From contig NZ_VCIX01000092.1 in NCBI RefSeq assembly GCF_006345825.1, positions 2,232,001 through 2,296,000 on the forward strand: a stretch of DNA of 64,000 bases. The letters are read 5' to 3'. Below, in pieces: positions 19,461 to 28,217 of the stretch (position 1 is its first letter; each line of letters opens with the position of its first letter). Source of the DNA: Paenibacillus paridis (GTDB lineage Bacteria; Bacillota; Bacilli; Paenibacillales; Paenibacillaceae). The notes below the pieces were generated by a model. The model saw nothing but the letters and a program-made list of their open reading frames with translations, was not told the origin of the DNA and ran no database searches. The position numbers and the translations under genes are program-made.

Positions 19461-22400
19461 CTAGAGAATCGCTCTAACAAAAACATCATCAAAATCGGCC
19501 TGCGCAAAATGTGTATATACACCAATTTTCCCTGTTGGCAACGCACTCTCGGTAACATCAATTTTGAGCTGTCCATTAACATACGCCTTAATGGCGGTTC
19601 CGTTAACTTCGAGCTTGAACAAATGCTGAACGCCAGTACTCAGAGATAATGAAACATTCGCAAGGCTGCTTTCAACGCCGTCCACAGTCTTTCTGAGAAT
19701 GAGTCGCCCTGCATGATCGTCATAATACACATAAAAATAATTATGATTATCACTAAATCTGGCAACCAGCCCCATACGGCCAACAGTACCACTCCAGCTG
19801 TTCGCCTTCACTTTAGCTTCTACGCTATAATTTTGCCAATTGGTATCCCCGGCTGTGGATTTGGAACCGCCTTTGGTGAAATTGTCAGCCCGATAGGCAC
19901 TCAAGCCTCCGTCTGTAACGATGCTGTAACTGCCCCAGGAACTCGCTACTGTCCACGCTGTACTCCCACTCTCGAAACCTTCATAAAAGATGATATCCGA
20001 GGTGGTCACCGATACTGTACTGCTCGCAGATGAATAATTTCCAGATGGATCAATCGCTTTGATCACGTAGTTGTATGTCGTTAATGCATTTACTCCATTA
20101 TCTGTATACTTGTGCACATTCCCATTCACTGACGCATATTCAATGCCATTGCGATAGATTTTATATCCTGACACACCAGCGTTGTCTGTAGATTTGTCCC
20201 AGGATAGATCCACCTTCGTTGAGAATGGAGAAACAGCTGTAACATTGGCTGGGGATGTAGGGGCCGTCACATCGGTACCGATTAGCGGCGCATACACAAG
20301 TTCAAAGCCATAACCCTTGTCGGTCTCCATTGGAACTGTAATCGTATCGCCAAGCACTGTTGTTGGAATTTCCTGCAATCTTACGCCATTCATCGATAGC
20401 TTATAGGCTTTGTAGTCTCCCGCGGGTCGAGTGGTCTGGAGTTGAACTTCCGCAGTGCCATACTTAGCGAGCGTCGGTGCTGTTCCGCGATGATAATAGG
20501 TCGAACCGCTAACCGTTACTTCATATTCACCAGTCGCTGCAGCGTCAGTTGTATAGATGATCAGCATTCTATCACTTTCATCCAGCGGTTCGTTATCTAA
20601 TGAGGCTACAGATAAGGTTCCTTTCGGCAGATTCGCTGACATCGTAACAGGACCAAGCTCATAGCTGTTGTTATCCAACGTCCCTGCTGCGGCCACCACG
20701 TAAGGTGTGTTGATGAAATAGGTGTTCAAGTTAAGGTCAAAGAGGAGTTCGCCCGTATCGGAAACTAGCTTGTTATTATTTAAGTTCGTTAACATACTGG
20801 TTTTAAGACCGATATCATCAATTGCATGGATAAAGGTTTCTGCTACTTCCTTCAGCGTCATACTGTTCGTAATCGTAATCTTGTTGGCTGCAGGAATATC
20901 ACCGCTTGCAATCTGCTCGTCCGTAAGTTCAGGGGTAATCTTATAGATGGCATAAGGCTCTGCTGGATGATCGGCATAGACTGTTACCATTTTGAATAGA
21001 TGAGGAATGTAATTTCGATTCCTTTCGGGAGATTCATTTTCCGTAGCGGAGGCATGTGTCTTCACATAGGTTTTATCCCTCACAATTACAAATTTCGCAT
21101 CCGCTGGCGTGAGATGGGCTTGCCTGAATACAAGCGTACCCTGATACTCGGACATAGTCGCAATCACATCGGTCAAGGAGTCAAATGAGGTCGTTCCTCC
21201 TTGCGGCGTTTCATTAATGGCTTCATTAACTCGGCTCACATAATGAAATCGGTTCAGCATATCCCATCCTTGATACGCACCGGTCGCTGCCGTCATCAAG
21301 CCAATGTCGTCTCGGCCTTTATTGGGAAATTCATGATTGAATTCTGTCAACGCAAACGGCTTGTTATACAGTTGGCCCAGTGCAAGTGCCGGTACATAAT
21401 TTTTGAAAATAAACGATCCAAATTGTGGTGCATAGTTCGCGTTCGATTCCGGAGCAAAAATCATGCTATAACGCGGATGGGTCAACGGATTGTATTTGAA
21501 GCTTGCCCCTCTGCCATCAACAATACCGTTGTAGAGATGTGTTTCATGTACATCAGCCTGCGTCCGCCAATAATTTGCTAAGGAATCATTGATATAATTG
21601 ATGCCGCCAATCGGCGCTTTCACTCCAATCGTGTCCTTAAGATACGACATCATTTCACCATAAGTTGCAAACTGCTTCTCTGTGAAATACTCAGCGAGAT
21701 CATCTCGAAGGCTGGAAGGTTCTCCCCAAAAACTGTTGGGAAATGTAGTGATTGACGATTTTCCTTTGCCAGCCAAAAAAAGATTGAAATCAGCAAGCAC
21801 CCAAGCATTAAAATTGGGGTTTGAGAAATTCGCATTGTAGAGAATCACTTCGTTTATAGGAGACACGCCCATAACTTGGGGCTCATCCTTTAAAGCATAG
21901 CCGGTATACGGATTCACATGGTTAAACAGCTGATTAGCAAAAGATTTCCAGATCGCTTTCCCATCCGGAAGGAGTGTAGCCAAATACTTGGACGCAGTTG
22001 TGCCGTACACACTTTCACCTATGCTAGGCACATCTTTAAAATTAGCAAAGGACATGATATCCAGATCAATGTACACGCCGCGCGACTTCAGCAAGGCGTT
22101 AAAATAATCAAAATTATCAAGTTTGTACGTATTCAAGGTCACCGTCGTGGAAGTGAGCGGCTGCATGAGTCCTTTGGCCCAATCATAATTTTGGTCTATG
22201 GACGAATAGCGCACCACATTGTAGCCCATTGCAGCGATCCGGTCTGCCATGACGACCATTTCCGCTCTCGTTGGATCGACCATATAACTGCCATTCAAAT
22301 TTCCGCCATAGAACTTTACTTTCGTTTCGGGATCATCCTCAAAATAATAATCACCGTACTCATCGATTTGTACGTTACCATACGTGCCCGCTGGCTCGGC

Positions 22401-22589
22401 ATTCAAATGGGACAAATCCATTGCACTGCCCGGTGCTACGACCATGGTTGTATCAATTGGCCGCCAATTGATATCTGCTACAATGGGGGCTGCGCTAACT
22501 GCTGGTGCATGACCTAAGGTACTGCCAAGGGGAAGCACAAGGGCTGCAATCAATATTCCCGCAAGCTTTGATCTTATCTTTTTTCTCAT
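19461..22589 (-). CDS. Secreted multidomain glycosidase, clan GH-A-like, with Fn3 and C-terminal LamG-like domain
   Basis: 1042 residues. Sec signal peptide 1-34 ends near VSAAP. Residues ~80-450 look like a (beta/alpha)8 glycosidase: the acid/base candidate lies in SPINEVILY (~residue 247) and the nucleophile candidate in ALTEFNHEF (~416). A long beta-rich region follows, then an Fn3 domain at ~775-862 (LSWDKSTDNAGVSGYKIYRNG) and a concanavalin/LamG-like domain at ~865-1040 that would bind carbohydrate. No cell-wall anchor was seen, so it is probably released. I could not assign a GH family. It starts with AGGAGGT upstream and has a cre-like site in the promoter. AraC, ADP-ribosylglycohydrolase, amidohydrolase and Rieske genes flank it on the same strand. 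Confidence 0.75.
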   Translation of the reverse strand: MRKKIRSKLAGILIAALVLPLGSTLGHAPAVSAAPIVADINWRPIDTTMVVAPGSAMDLSHLNAEPAGTYGNVQIDEYGDYYFEDDPETKVKFYGGNLNGSYMVDPTRAEMVVMADRIAAMGYNVVRYSSIDQNYDWAKGLMQPLTSTTVTLNTYKLDNFDYFNALLKSRGVYIDLDIMSFANFKDVPSIGESVYGTTASKYLATLLPDGKAIWKSFANQLFNHVNPYTGYALKDEPQVMGVSPINEVILYNANFSNPNFNAWVLADFNLFLAGKGKSSITTFPNSFWGEPSSLRDDLAEYFTEKQFATYGEMMSYLKDTIGVKAPIGGINYINDSLANYWRTQADVHETHLYNGIVDGRGASFKYNPLTHPRYSMIFAPESNANYAPQFGSFIFKNYVPALALGQLYNKPFALTEFNHEFPNKGRDDIGLMTAATGAYQGWDMLNRFHYVSRVNEAINETPQGGTTSFDSLTDVIATMSEYQGTLVFRQAHLTPADAKFVIVRDKTYVKTHASATENESPERNRNYIPHLFKMVTVYADHPAEPYAIYKITPELTDEQIASGDIPAANKITITNSMTLKEVAETFIHAIDDIGLKTSMLTNLNNNKLVSDTGELLFDLNLNTYFINTPYVVAAAGTLDNNSYELGPVTMSANLPKGTLSVASLDNEPLDESDRMLIIYTTDAAATGEYEVTVSGSTYYHRGTAPTLAKYGTAEVQLQTTRPAGDYKAYKLSMNGVRLQEIPTTVLGDTITVPMETDKGYGFELVYAPLIGTDVTAPTSPANVTAVSPFSTKVDLSWDKSTDNAGVSGYKIYRNGIEYASVNGNVHKYTDNGVNALTTYNYVIKAIDPSGNYSSASSTVSVTTSDIIFYEGFESGSTAWTVASSWGSYSIVTDGGLSAYRADNFTKGGSKSTAGDTNWQNYSVEAKVKANSWSGTVGRMGLVARFSDNHNYFYVYYDDHAGRLILRKTVDGVESSLANVSLSLSTGVQHLFKLEVNGTAIKAYVNGQLKIDVTESALPTGKIGVYTHFAQADFDDVFVRAIL

Positions 22590-22634
22590 CTTTCATACCT
22601 CCTGCATTCGTTTGAGTTTTTTAAAACACTCTAA

Positions 22635-22648
22635 TGTAAGCGCTTTTA
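22635..22648 (-). promoter_or_regulatory. cre-like site (CcpA) or LacI-type operator
   Basis: TGTAAGCGCTTTTA matches the cre consensus TGWAANCGNTNWCA except at the next-to-last base. It lies 46 bp upstream of the secreted glycosidase start, which suits carbon catabolite repression. Confidence 0.55.
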
Positions 22649-22798
22649 AAAATTTGTTGCCTTCGTTAACCTCCCCCCCTTATGAATCGTTTCATTTAGA
22701 ATGAGATGCCAGATTAATATAAGGGATTTCCCGAGAAAGCAACAATGATCAAATGTCTTTGAAATTTGTGATTTTGTAGGCTGAGCAGTGTGACCAAT

Positions 22799-22829
22799 AA
22801 AAAAAGACCAGCCCACTTGAGCTAGTCTT
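22799..22829 (-). terminator. Terminator of the ADP-ribosylglycohydrolase gene
   Basis: Read leftward, AAGACTAGC pairs with GCTGGTCTT (9 bp, one G-U) and is followed by TTTTTATT, about 20 bp after the stop. Confidence 0.8.
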
Positions 22830-22847
22830 CGACCACTATGCATGAAT

Positions 22848-24254
22848 CTATGAAAGCTTCTTTCCAGCAGCATAATCGGCAGAAATCTTCTTAAATACCT
22901 CATAGCTGCGGTTGGCGCATTCTGAAATCGCAATCGGATGAAATCCAGTCACTTCTGCGTATAGCGTATCGTGAAGCGGTTCGACCCACGGTGCTGGAAG
23001 CTTATCCGCTCCTAGCTTTGCACCTAGGATCGAGCCAACAGTTGCTCCATTGCAATCGGTATCCCAACCGCCTAACACAGCTGTCGTAATAGCGAGTTCA
23101 AAATCATCCTTAGCGAAAATGAGTGCAGCTGCAACTAAAGCGGCATTATTGTTCGTATGGACACAATGATAGTGCTTGAACGATTCCCAGATCCGATCGA
23201 CCAAATCCAATTGATCCACAGCTGTATGCGCAATTTCTACCGCTTTGCGAATATCATGAGCCAAACGACAATCCTTCGGTATTTCGCTAAGTCCAATTTC
23301 TACGATACGTTCATTATTAGTTTCGTTAAAAGCCGCTGCAATCATAGCAGCCACAAACATCTCCCCATAAATACCGTTCTTCACATGGGAAAAGGAAGCA
23401 TCCCGCCAAGCAAATTCAGCTGCCAGCTCTGGATTTCCCGCCGCACCGTAAGCAAAACCATCGGCTCTAATCTGTGCTCCAATCCACTCCCGATACGGAT
23501 TTAACCAGGTACGCACCCATTCACTTTTCTGTGGCCAGTCCTCTGTTTTCTCACCTTGTATATGGGAGGTTACGTGAGCGAAATTCAAATAGGCCTGCGT
23601 CTCCGCTGTGCACACCTGCTGATAGGTTAAATATTTATGCCACAGCTTGCCAATATCCCAAGAATCAAACTCCAATCCCTTTTCCTCTAGCAGAATTAAG
23701 CCTAACACAGTATAACGAATATCATCATCGGATTCCATATACTGAATCTGCTCTTTCCAGCTCTTCTGGCACCAGTCGTTTACTTTCAAATCGTACTCAG
23801 CAGATGCCCGTGAGCTCCCCGGGGTATAGCCTTGAATCGGCCAAGCATCTGCCCCTTTGAACCATAGCTCGATATTTTTCCAGCCCGCTCTACCTGCGCT
23901 TCCATCCATAAATTGACGGTTTTCAAGTGGCTTCCCTAAGGCACACCCTATACTTCGACCGAGCCACGCACCTTGAAATTGGTTAAGCCATTCCGATTCA
24001 GATTTATCTACCGTTAGTTGCCTTGGGCCTTCAGGCCTCGCAGAAAGAATACCTGGCAAATCTGAGGGCTCTATGTACGGGAAATCTGCACTAATCGCAA
24101 GCTCCATCAACTGCTGATATACTGTCATTAGCTTCTGTTCATCATCACCAGCTGCGGCCCACTTTTCTTGAAATCCGCTTACATCGCAGCCCTCTTCTCC
24201 CCTTTGTATGATTTCCAAGTAAACAATGTCCTTCAATCGTTCCCAGCCAGCCAT
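22848..24254 (-). CDS. ADP-ribosylglycohydrolase-family protein
   Basis: 468 residues from the ATG at 24252-24254 (AAGGTGG upstream); a longer frame to 24341 would overlap the preceding gene and is less likely. Family motifs: GAWLGRSIGCALGKPLE, SDDDIRYTVLGLILLEE (first metal Asp cluster) and GGWDTDCNGATVGSILGAKLG (second Asp cluster). Classical members remove ADP-ribose from proteins. Longer versions like this, encoded with glycosidases and AraC regulators, may act on sugar or nucleoside substrates instead; that is inference. It is cotranscribed with the AraC gene upstream. Confidence 0.88.
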   Translation of the reverse strand: MAGWERLKDIVYLEIIQRGEEGCDVSGFQEKWAAAGDDEQKLMTVYQQLMELAISADFPYIEPSDLPGILSARPEGPRQLTVDKSESEWLNQFQGAWLGRSIGCALGKPLENRQFMDGSAGRAGWKNIELWFKGADAWPIQGYTPGSSRASAEYDLKVNDWCQKSWKEQIQYMESDDDIRYTVLGLILLEEKGLEFDSWDIGKLWHKYLTYQQVCTAETQAYLNFAHVTSHIQGEKTEDWPQKSEWVRTWLNPYREWIGAQIRADGFAYGAAGNPELAAEFAWRDASFSHVKNGIYGEMFVAAMIAAAFNETNNERIVEIGLSEIPKDCRLAHDIRKAVEIAHTAVDQLDLVDRIWESFKHYHCVHTNNNAALVAAALIFAKDDFELAITTAVLGGWDTDCNGATVGSILGAKLGADKLPAPWVEPLHDTLYAEVTGFHPIAISECANRSYEVFKKISADYAAGKKLS

Positions 24255-24337
24255 CGTACAACCACCTTTTTTGTCAGATTTTAAGCTGATTATACGGATT
24301 TGGCTTTCGTGAATCTTCTCAATTTCTTTTACATTTC

Positions 24338-25192
24338 TCAAAATAATTGCTTAACGCCAAATTGTTTTCGGTAATCTTGCGGTGATATGCCGACAACAGC
24401 GCTAAAGGCTCGATAGAAGGACGCCATGCTCTGAAACCCGCTGGAAAAACTAATATCTGCAATACTATCAAGGTTTGTGACAAGCTGCTTCTTAGCCTCT
24501 CCAATCCGCAGCTGTGTCACATAAGCATTAAAGCTCATGCCTGTATGCTCCTTCACAAATCGGCTTGTCCGTGCGGTACTCCAACCCAGATGCTCAGCAA
24601 CATCGGTTAGCTGCAGGGGCCCTTGAAACCGTTCTTTCATAAAAAAAATCATTTCCTCAATCTCGCGCTTCGAATTGTACATTTTCCTCCATTGCTCATT
24701 GCTAAATGCACTTCTGTAATGGCGAAGCAAAATGACACCAAGCTCTAGCAATTTGCATCGAGTAATGGTTAGATAACCCTCCGCTTTTGCGTTAAGCTCA
24801 TCATGTATCTGTTGAATAAGCAGACCGATTTGCTGCGAAAGCGGTGTTCCCGCTGCAATATGATTCTCAAATCTCTCCGATCGATAGGCAAATGGAAGCA
24901 ATAATTTTTCATCCTCCGCGAGAAAGAGACTGGGATCAAAATTCAAAAAAATATATTGGCTTGGATCATGCAGCGCGGATTGGGCAATATGAAGCTCTGT
25001 ATTATTGACAATGAAGACATCGCCTTTGCGAACCTCATAAAGCTTATTTTCAAAAATAAATTGCCCCCGCCCTCCCAGGCAATAACCAATTTCCAAGCTA
25101 GAATGGAAATGAAGAGGCTGCGGATACGGTTTTGGACACCAAAGATACGCATTAATCGGAATGAGATGATCATATTCTATCTTCTGCTTCAT
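24338..25192 (-). CDS. AraC-family regulator with cupin domain
   Basis: About 284 residues from the ATG at 25190-25192, with AAAGGTGG upstream. Residues 1-100 form an AraC_binding cupin (PLHFHSSLEIGYCLGGRGQFIFENKLYEVRKGDVFIVNNTELH), which usually binds a sugar. The C-terminal domain has both helix-turn-helices (LTDVAEHLGWSTARTSRFVKEHTGMSFNAYVTQLR and ISFSSGFQSMASFYRAFSAVVGISPQDYRKQF). It is the first gene of the leftward block with the ADP-ribosylglycohydrolase 83 bp downstream, and probably controls it and the secreted glycosidase. The gap 25193-25607 has only short frames. Confidence 0.9.
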   Translation of the reverse strand: MKQKIEYDHLIPINAYLWCPKPYPQPLHFHSSLEIGYCLGGRGQFIFENKLYEVRKGDVFIVNNTELHIAQSALHDPSQYIFLNFDPSLFLAEDEKLLLPFAYRSERFENHIAAGTPLSQQIGLLIQQIHDELNAKAEGYLTITRCKLLELGVILLRHYRSAFSNEQWRKMYNSKREIEEMIFFMKERFQGPLQLTDVAEHLGWSTARTSRFVKEHTGMSFNAYVTQLRIGEAKKQLVTNLDSIADISFSSGFQSMASFYRAFSAVVGISPQDYRKQFGVKQLF

Positions 25193-25607
25193 TGGGTTAC
25201 AGTCCACCTTTGAATGAAGCCGCCTTGAACATTGCGCAGCCTCAGAATGTTCTCTCCATTATACGTAGTAGAACGTTTCTATCTTCAAGACCAAGGTTCT
25301 TCGTTTTCACAAAAGCACCAATAACGAATAACTTTAGTCCATATTTTAACATACTTTATTTGGATACACGTATGGATTAATTTGAATCACGACGTAGAAA
25401 AATCATTAAGCTATCGTTACGATCCATACCCATATCCTTCGTCCCGCATCGTGTTGCTTTCTTTACTGCCTCTGGGAAAAAATGATTTCATTCTTTATCA
25501 CTTGCTAAGTGACTAAAAAAAGCCCCTTCTAACGAATAGTATGATATAAAACCAAAATGGTAACAGCACCTTATAATACTATTCCCGTTACTAGGAGGGG
25601 AAAATCC

Positions 25608-25994
25608 ATGACTATCCAAATCACTGATAGTATCAATTACTCCAATCAAAAAAATCATAATATACTTTCTATTATGGCAGAAATGATCGCAACTATGGAG
25701 AATGATGCCAAACTCAACAAAGAAATTCTATTCAAAGTTGATGAAATCAGTATGGAGATTTCCAGAAAAGATAAACTCTATTATGACGTAGTGAATGCTA
25801 CTGGTCATAACAATGACTATTACAAAGCTAAGATGGTATGGGAACAATTTAGAAATAGAGTAGAACATGCCCTTGGAAAGCTGAATAAGCGAATTCAAAG
25901 GACAAGATACCCTGACGAGTGGAACGAGACATATGAACTCCTAAAGCGTCGAGCAGCTTTACATGATGATGACGTGGAAAGATTAGAGCGGTAA
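25608..25994 (+). CDS. Hypothetical protein, 128 residues, predicted helical
   Basis: The ATG at 25608 follows a near-perfect AGGAGGGG 8 nt away, so this is very likely translated; an earlier in-frame ATG at 25557 lacks such a site. The protein is rich in Asn, Lys and Glu, almost entirely alpha-helical by composition, with no signal peptide or membrane helix. The C-terminal half (KMVWEQFRNRVEHALGKLNKRIQRTRYPDEW) could form a coiled coil. I recognise no family. It marks the left border of the AT-rich region of broken genes. Confidence 0.65.
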   Translation: MTIQITDSINYSNQKNHNILSIMAEMIATMENDAKLNKEILFKVDEISMEISRKDKLYYDVVNATGHNNDYYKAKMVWEQFRNRVEHALGKLNKRIQRTRYPDEWNETYELLKRRAALHDDDVERLER

Positions 25995-26020
25995 AAGTTA
26001 TTGAGCGTATCACCTGACGT

Positions 26021-26218
26021 TTAGATTCTCTCCATAATTCTACCATCTCCCATTAGTATTCCTGTATAGTGTTTATTTTGCGCTGTGCACAAAAACGAGC
26101 GACTCCGGTTCGATGGGGTAGTCACGGGGCATAGCACTTTAGCCATCTTTAAGGAGATTGCAGTTACAAAATGAAGAATATCCTCATTTGTTTTTACCTC
26201 ATAAGGGTTTAAGCTCAT
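26021..26218 (-). CDS. Small hypothetical protein, 65 residues
   Basis: The ATG at 26218 has AGAGGTGAT upstream with correct spacing, the main support. The sequence (starting MSLNPYEVKTNEDILHFV) has normal residue usage and contains two Cys in non-motif positions. It runs convergently into the preceding hypothetical gene, 26 bp away. No family recognised; it could be a chance frame. Confidence 0.4.
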   Translation of the reverse strand: MSLNPYEVKTNEDILHFVTAISLKMAKVLCPVTTPSNRSRSFLCTAQNKHYTGILMGDGRIMERI

Positions 26219-26353
26219 TATTTTGTATCACCTCTGGAAAGATACTTAGCTAGCCTTATTGGTTATTTATTTTTAGCACCTATTGAAACTATTCTGCTGT
26301 TCGTATTATGAATCCTTATACCTTATCCTTTAAGGGATAGGCAATTAATAAGC

Positions 26354-26376
26354 AAAAAAAACCACCCAAAAGGTGG
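26354..26376 (-). terminator. Terminator
   Basis: Read leftward, CCACC-TTTTG-GGTGG followed by eight T. It lies about 70 bp beyond the end of the broken lipocalin gene. Confidence 0.8.
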
Positions 26377-26395
26377 CACGTACTCATGATGAGCA

Positions 26396-26441
26396 CTATA
26401 GGATTTGGATAGGAGTGGAGAGTCCTGTCCTGAACCTATAG
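26396..26441 (-). repeat. Repeat element copy A with hairpin
   Basis: CTATAGG (26396-26402) pairs with CCTATAG (26435-26441). The interior includes TCCTGTCCTGAACCT, which recurs at 34621-34662 as GGTCCGTCCTGAACCT with similar G-rich flanking. Both copies lie just downstream of short leftward reading frames. No known element recognised. Confidence 0.45.
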
Positions 26442-26445
26442 ATTT

Positions 26446-27165
26446 TTAGTTGTGATTAATAATAGAATTTTTATTGTTACCAAAAAACATTTGTCCCCAA
26501 AATCCTTCATGTAAATATACAGTCTTTACTCCCTCTTTGTCATGAGTCAAACGAACTTCACCAAGGATACGGGTATACGATGGATTGGCACCTAATAATT
26601 TTGCGATGGAGGCTTTAAGTGGCGCAACTTTACCCAAAACACTTATCAAGATGATACCTCTTTTTCTAATAAATTCAATCATATAAGTTTCCGAATTGGA
26701 GACCAGTTGTTTATAAATTAGGTGGTTATCTATAATTTTTTTGGTCGTAGGATGTTCAAATGTGTCTTCCCTGGTAATCTGGGTAATGGACTGGTCATCG
26801 GTTAAGATTTCACCATCTTTTGCGATCATAAAGACCTTATTCATGCCAATATTTCACCAGTTATGGTCATGATAGCCCATTCCTTTAAGTTTCGTTGTTT
26901 GGTTCCCAATGGTTAAATTAGCTTCGATAGCCGAAGCAGGCTGAGCGACGAACCATACAAAAAATTGTTCATCCTAATCACCATAAAACCAATGTCCTGT
27001 ATCAGGACGCCAGTATCACAAATGTCTTTTTTTGCGTTGATTACCGTCCCTTTAGCTTGTCAAAAAGACTTTAAAGTCTTTGTACCATCAGGATGTGTAA
27101 TATCAATATCCACTGTCGGTTGTGCGGGACCAGGAACATCAAAGTAATTTTTCGTATAAAAAATA
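26446..27165 (-). pseudogene. Decayed CrtC/AttH-like lipocalin-domain gene
   Basis: An open 132-codon frame at 26446-26844 looks like a gene, but homologous-looking sequence continues upstream through stops in the same frame: WRPDTGHWFYGD, a stop (TAG), DEQFFVWFVAQPASAIEANL, then GMGYHDHNW, a stop (TGA, probably from GGA), then NIGMNKVFMIAKDG. A further upstream piece in another phase reads NYFDVPGPAQPTVDIDITHPDGTKTL (27060-27165). TGHW-F-G-D and YHDHNWGN are typical of the hydroxyneurosporene-hydratase/AttH lipocalin-like family. The gene thus has at least two stops, one frame change and no N-terminus. The family call is from memory of motifs; the decay is seen directly. Confidence 0.6.
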
Positions 27166-27200
27166 GTTATTGAAAATAATTTAATCAACCTGTTGAATAA

Positions 27201-27230
27201 AACAATGCCAAACGAACAGTTGGCATTGTT
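27201..27230 (-). terminator. Hairpin terminator downstream of the MarR gene
   Basis: AACAATGCCAA (27201-27211) pairs perfectly with TTGGCATTGTT (27220-27230) and is followed leftward by TTATT. It lies 85 bp past the MarR stop. Confidence 0.6.
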
Positions 27231-27314
27231 GGTAAGTGATATTCTTGATGATTGTTTTTTTGTTTATAATGAACGTCGCTCATTAAGTAAATATTTGATT
27301 TAATTTTCGTATTT

Positions 27315-28082
27315 CTATTCCTCATAAACGGTAAAAAAAACATCGTTAAGAATCGTTTTCGCCTTCTTTAAGCTTCGTGAATCCAACTTACCGAGCATCA
27401 CTATAATATCGTTTATTTCCTCATTCACAAATAACGAACCAAGATTTATGTTCGTTTCTATCTCTTCGCTTATGAGTGAATTCTTCTGACTAAGTGCGCT
27501 TGATTCAGAAATTGTGTTCGGATAAATCCATGATGTACGAACAATTTCCCCAAGTGAACTTACAATAAGTCTCAAATCATCTTCTTTATAACGCTGCAAG
27601 AATCTATTCATATTGCTTTCAATTTGATTATGTAACGCTGCATGCAAATGATAAATCTCTTTGCCCAACGAGGTAGTGCGAAACAGAATTTCTTTTTTGT
27701 TATCCGGCAGATGTTCAATAATGATGAATTGTCGATCAACCAGTTTTCTTGTAATTTTAGAGACACTTCCTTTGGGAATGCCAAATTTCTTTGAGATCGT
27801 ATTCCCGTTTACAGGCTCAAGCTTGCCAATCGCATCCAGCACATGAAGACTCAAAACGGTCATTTCTTTCATCATTTCTGCAATAACAAGATTAGGACTA
27901 TTCTCGATCATCCATTTTTTCTCTTCATCATCTTCCGTTTGAAATCTACGCTGTATTTCATTTGCTGTTCCCAGAAATTCCTTGATCAAATCATCTTTAT
28001 TCTGCTTTTCCTTTGAATGATAGATAATTAATTCCCCTCCAATTGTTGATTTGATATCAGTATACCAAAGGAAAAGCTGCAA
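27315..28082 (-). CDS. MarR-like winged-helix regulator
   Basis: Up to 255 residues. The winged helix lies at ~95-160: NGNTISKKFGIPKGSVSKITRKLVDRQFIIIEHLPDNKKEILFRTTSLGKEIYHLH, a MarR pattern with wing DNKKEILFRTT. An extra ~85-residue C-terminal part is helical. The start is uncertain: the frame opens at a TTG (28080-28082) with a poor site, while GGAGGGG further in could serve a non-ATG start about 20 codons later. It is divergent from an FAD monooxygenase, with three copies of an inverted repeat between them, so it is very likely the repressor of both genes. Confidence 0.8.
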   Translation of the reverse strand: MQLFLWYTDIKSTIGGELIIYHSKEKQNKDDLIKEFLGTANEIQRRFQTEDDEEKKWMIENSPNLVIAEMMKEMTVLSLHVLDAIGKLEPVNGNTISKKFGIPKGSVSKITRKLVDRQFIIIEHLPDNKKEILFRTTSLGKEIYHLHAALHNQIESNMNRFLQRYKEDDLRLIVSSLGEIVRTSWIYPNTISESSALSQKNSLISEEIETNINLGSLFVNEEINDIIVMLGKLDSRSLKKAKTILNDVFFTVYEE

Positions 28083-28087
28083 CTAAA

Positions 28088-28165
28088 GTTTCCTAGAAAC
28101 AATATTGACACATAGAATAATATCATTCATTATAGTTTCAAGGAAACTTTTTATTTCTCAGAAAC
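28088..28165. promoter_or_regulatory. Three operator-like inverted repeats, GTTTC-N3-GAAAC
   Basis: GTTTCCTAGAAAC (28088-28100), GTTTCAAGGAAAC (28135-28147) and ATTTCTCAGAAAC (28153-28165). Copies 1 and 3 are each followed by AATATT. The centres are 47 and 18 bp apart. They fill the divergent promoter region between the MarR gene and the FAD monooxygenase, so the MarR protein is the natural ligand (inference). Confidence 0.7.
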
Positions 28166-28217
28166 AATATTCAAAAAAAGTAGTCATTATATTCAATACC
28201 ATTGGAGGTCGATTTAC

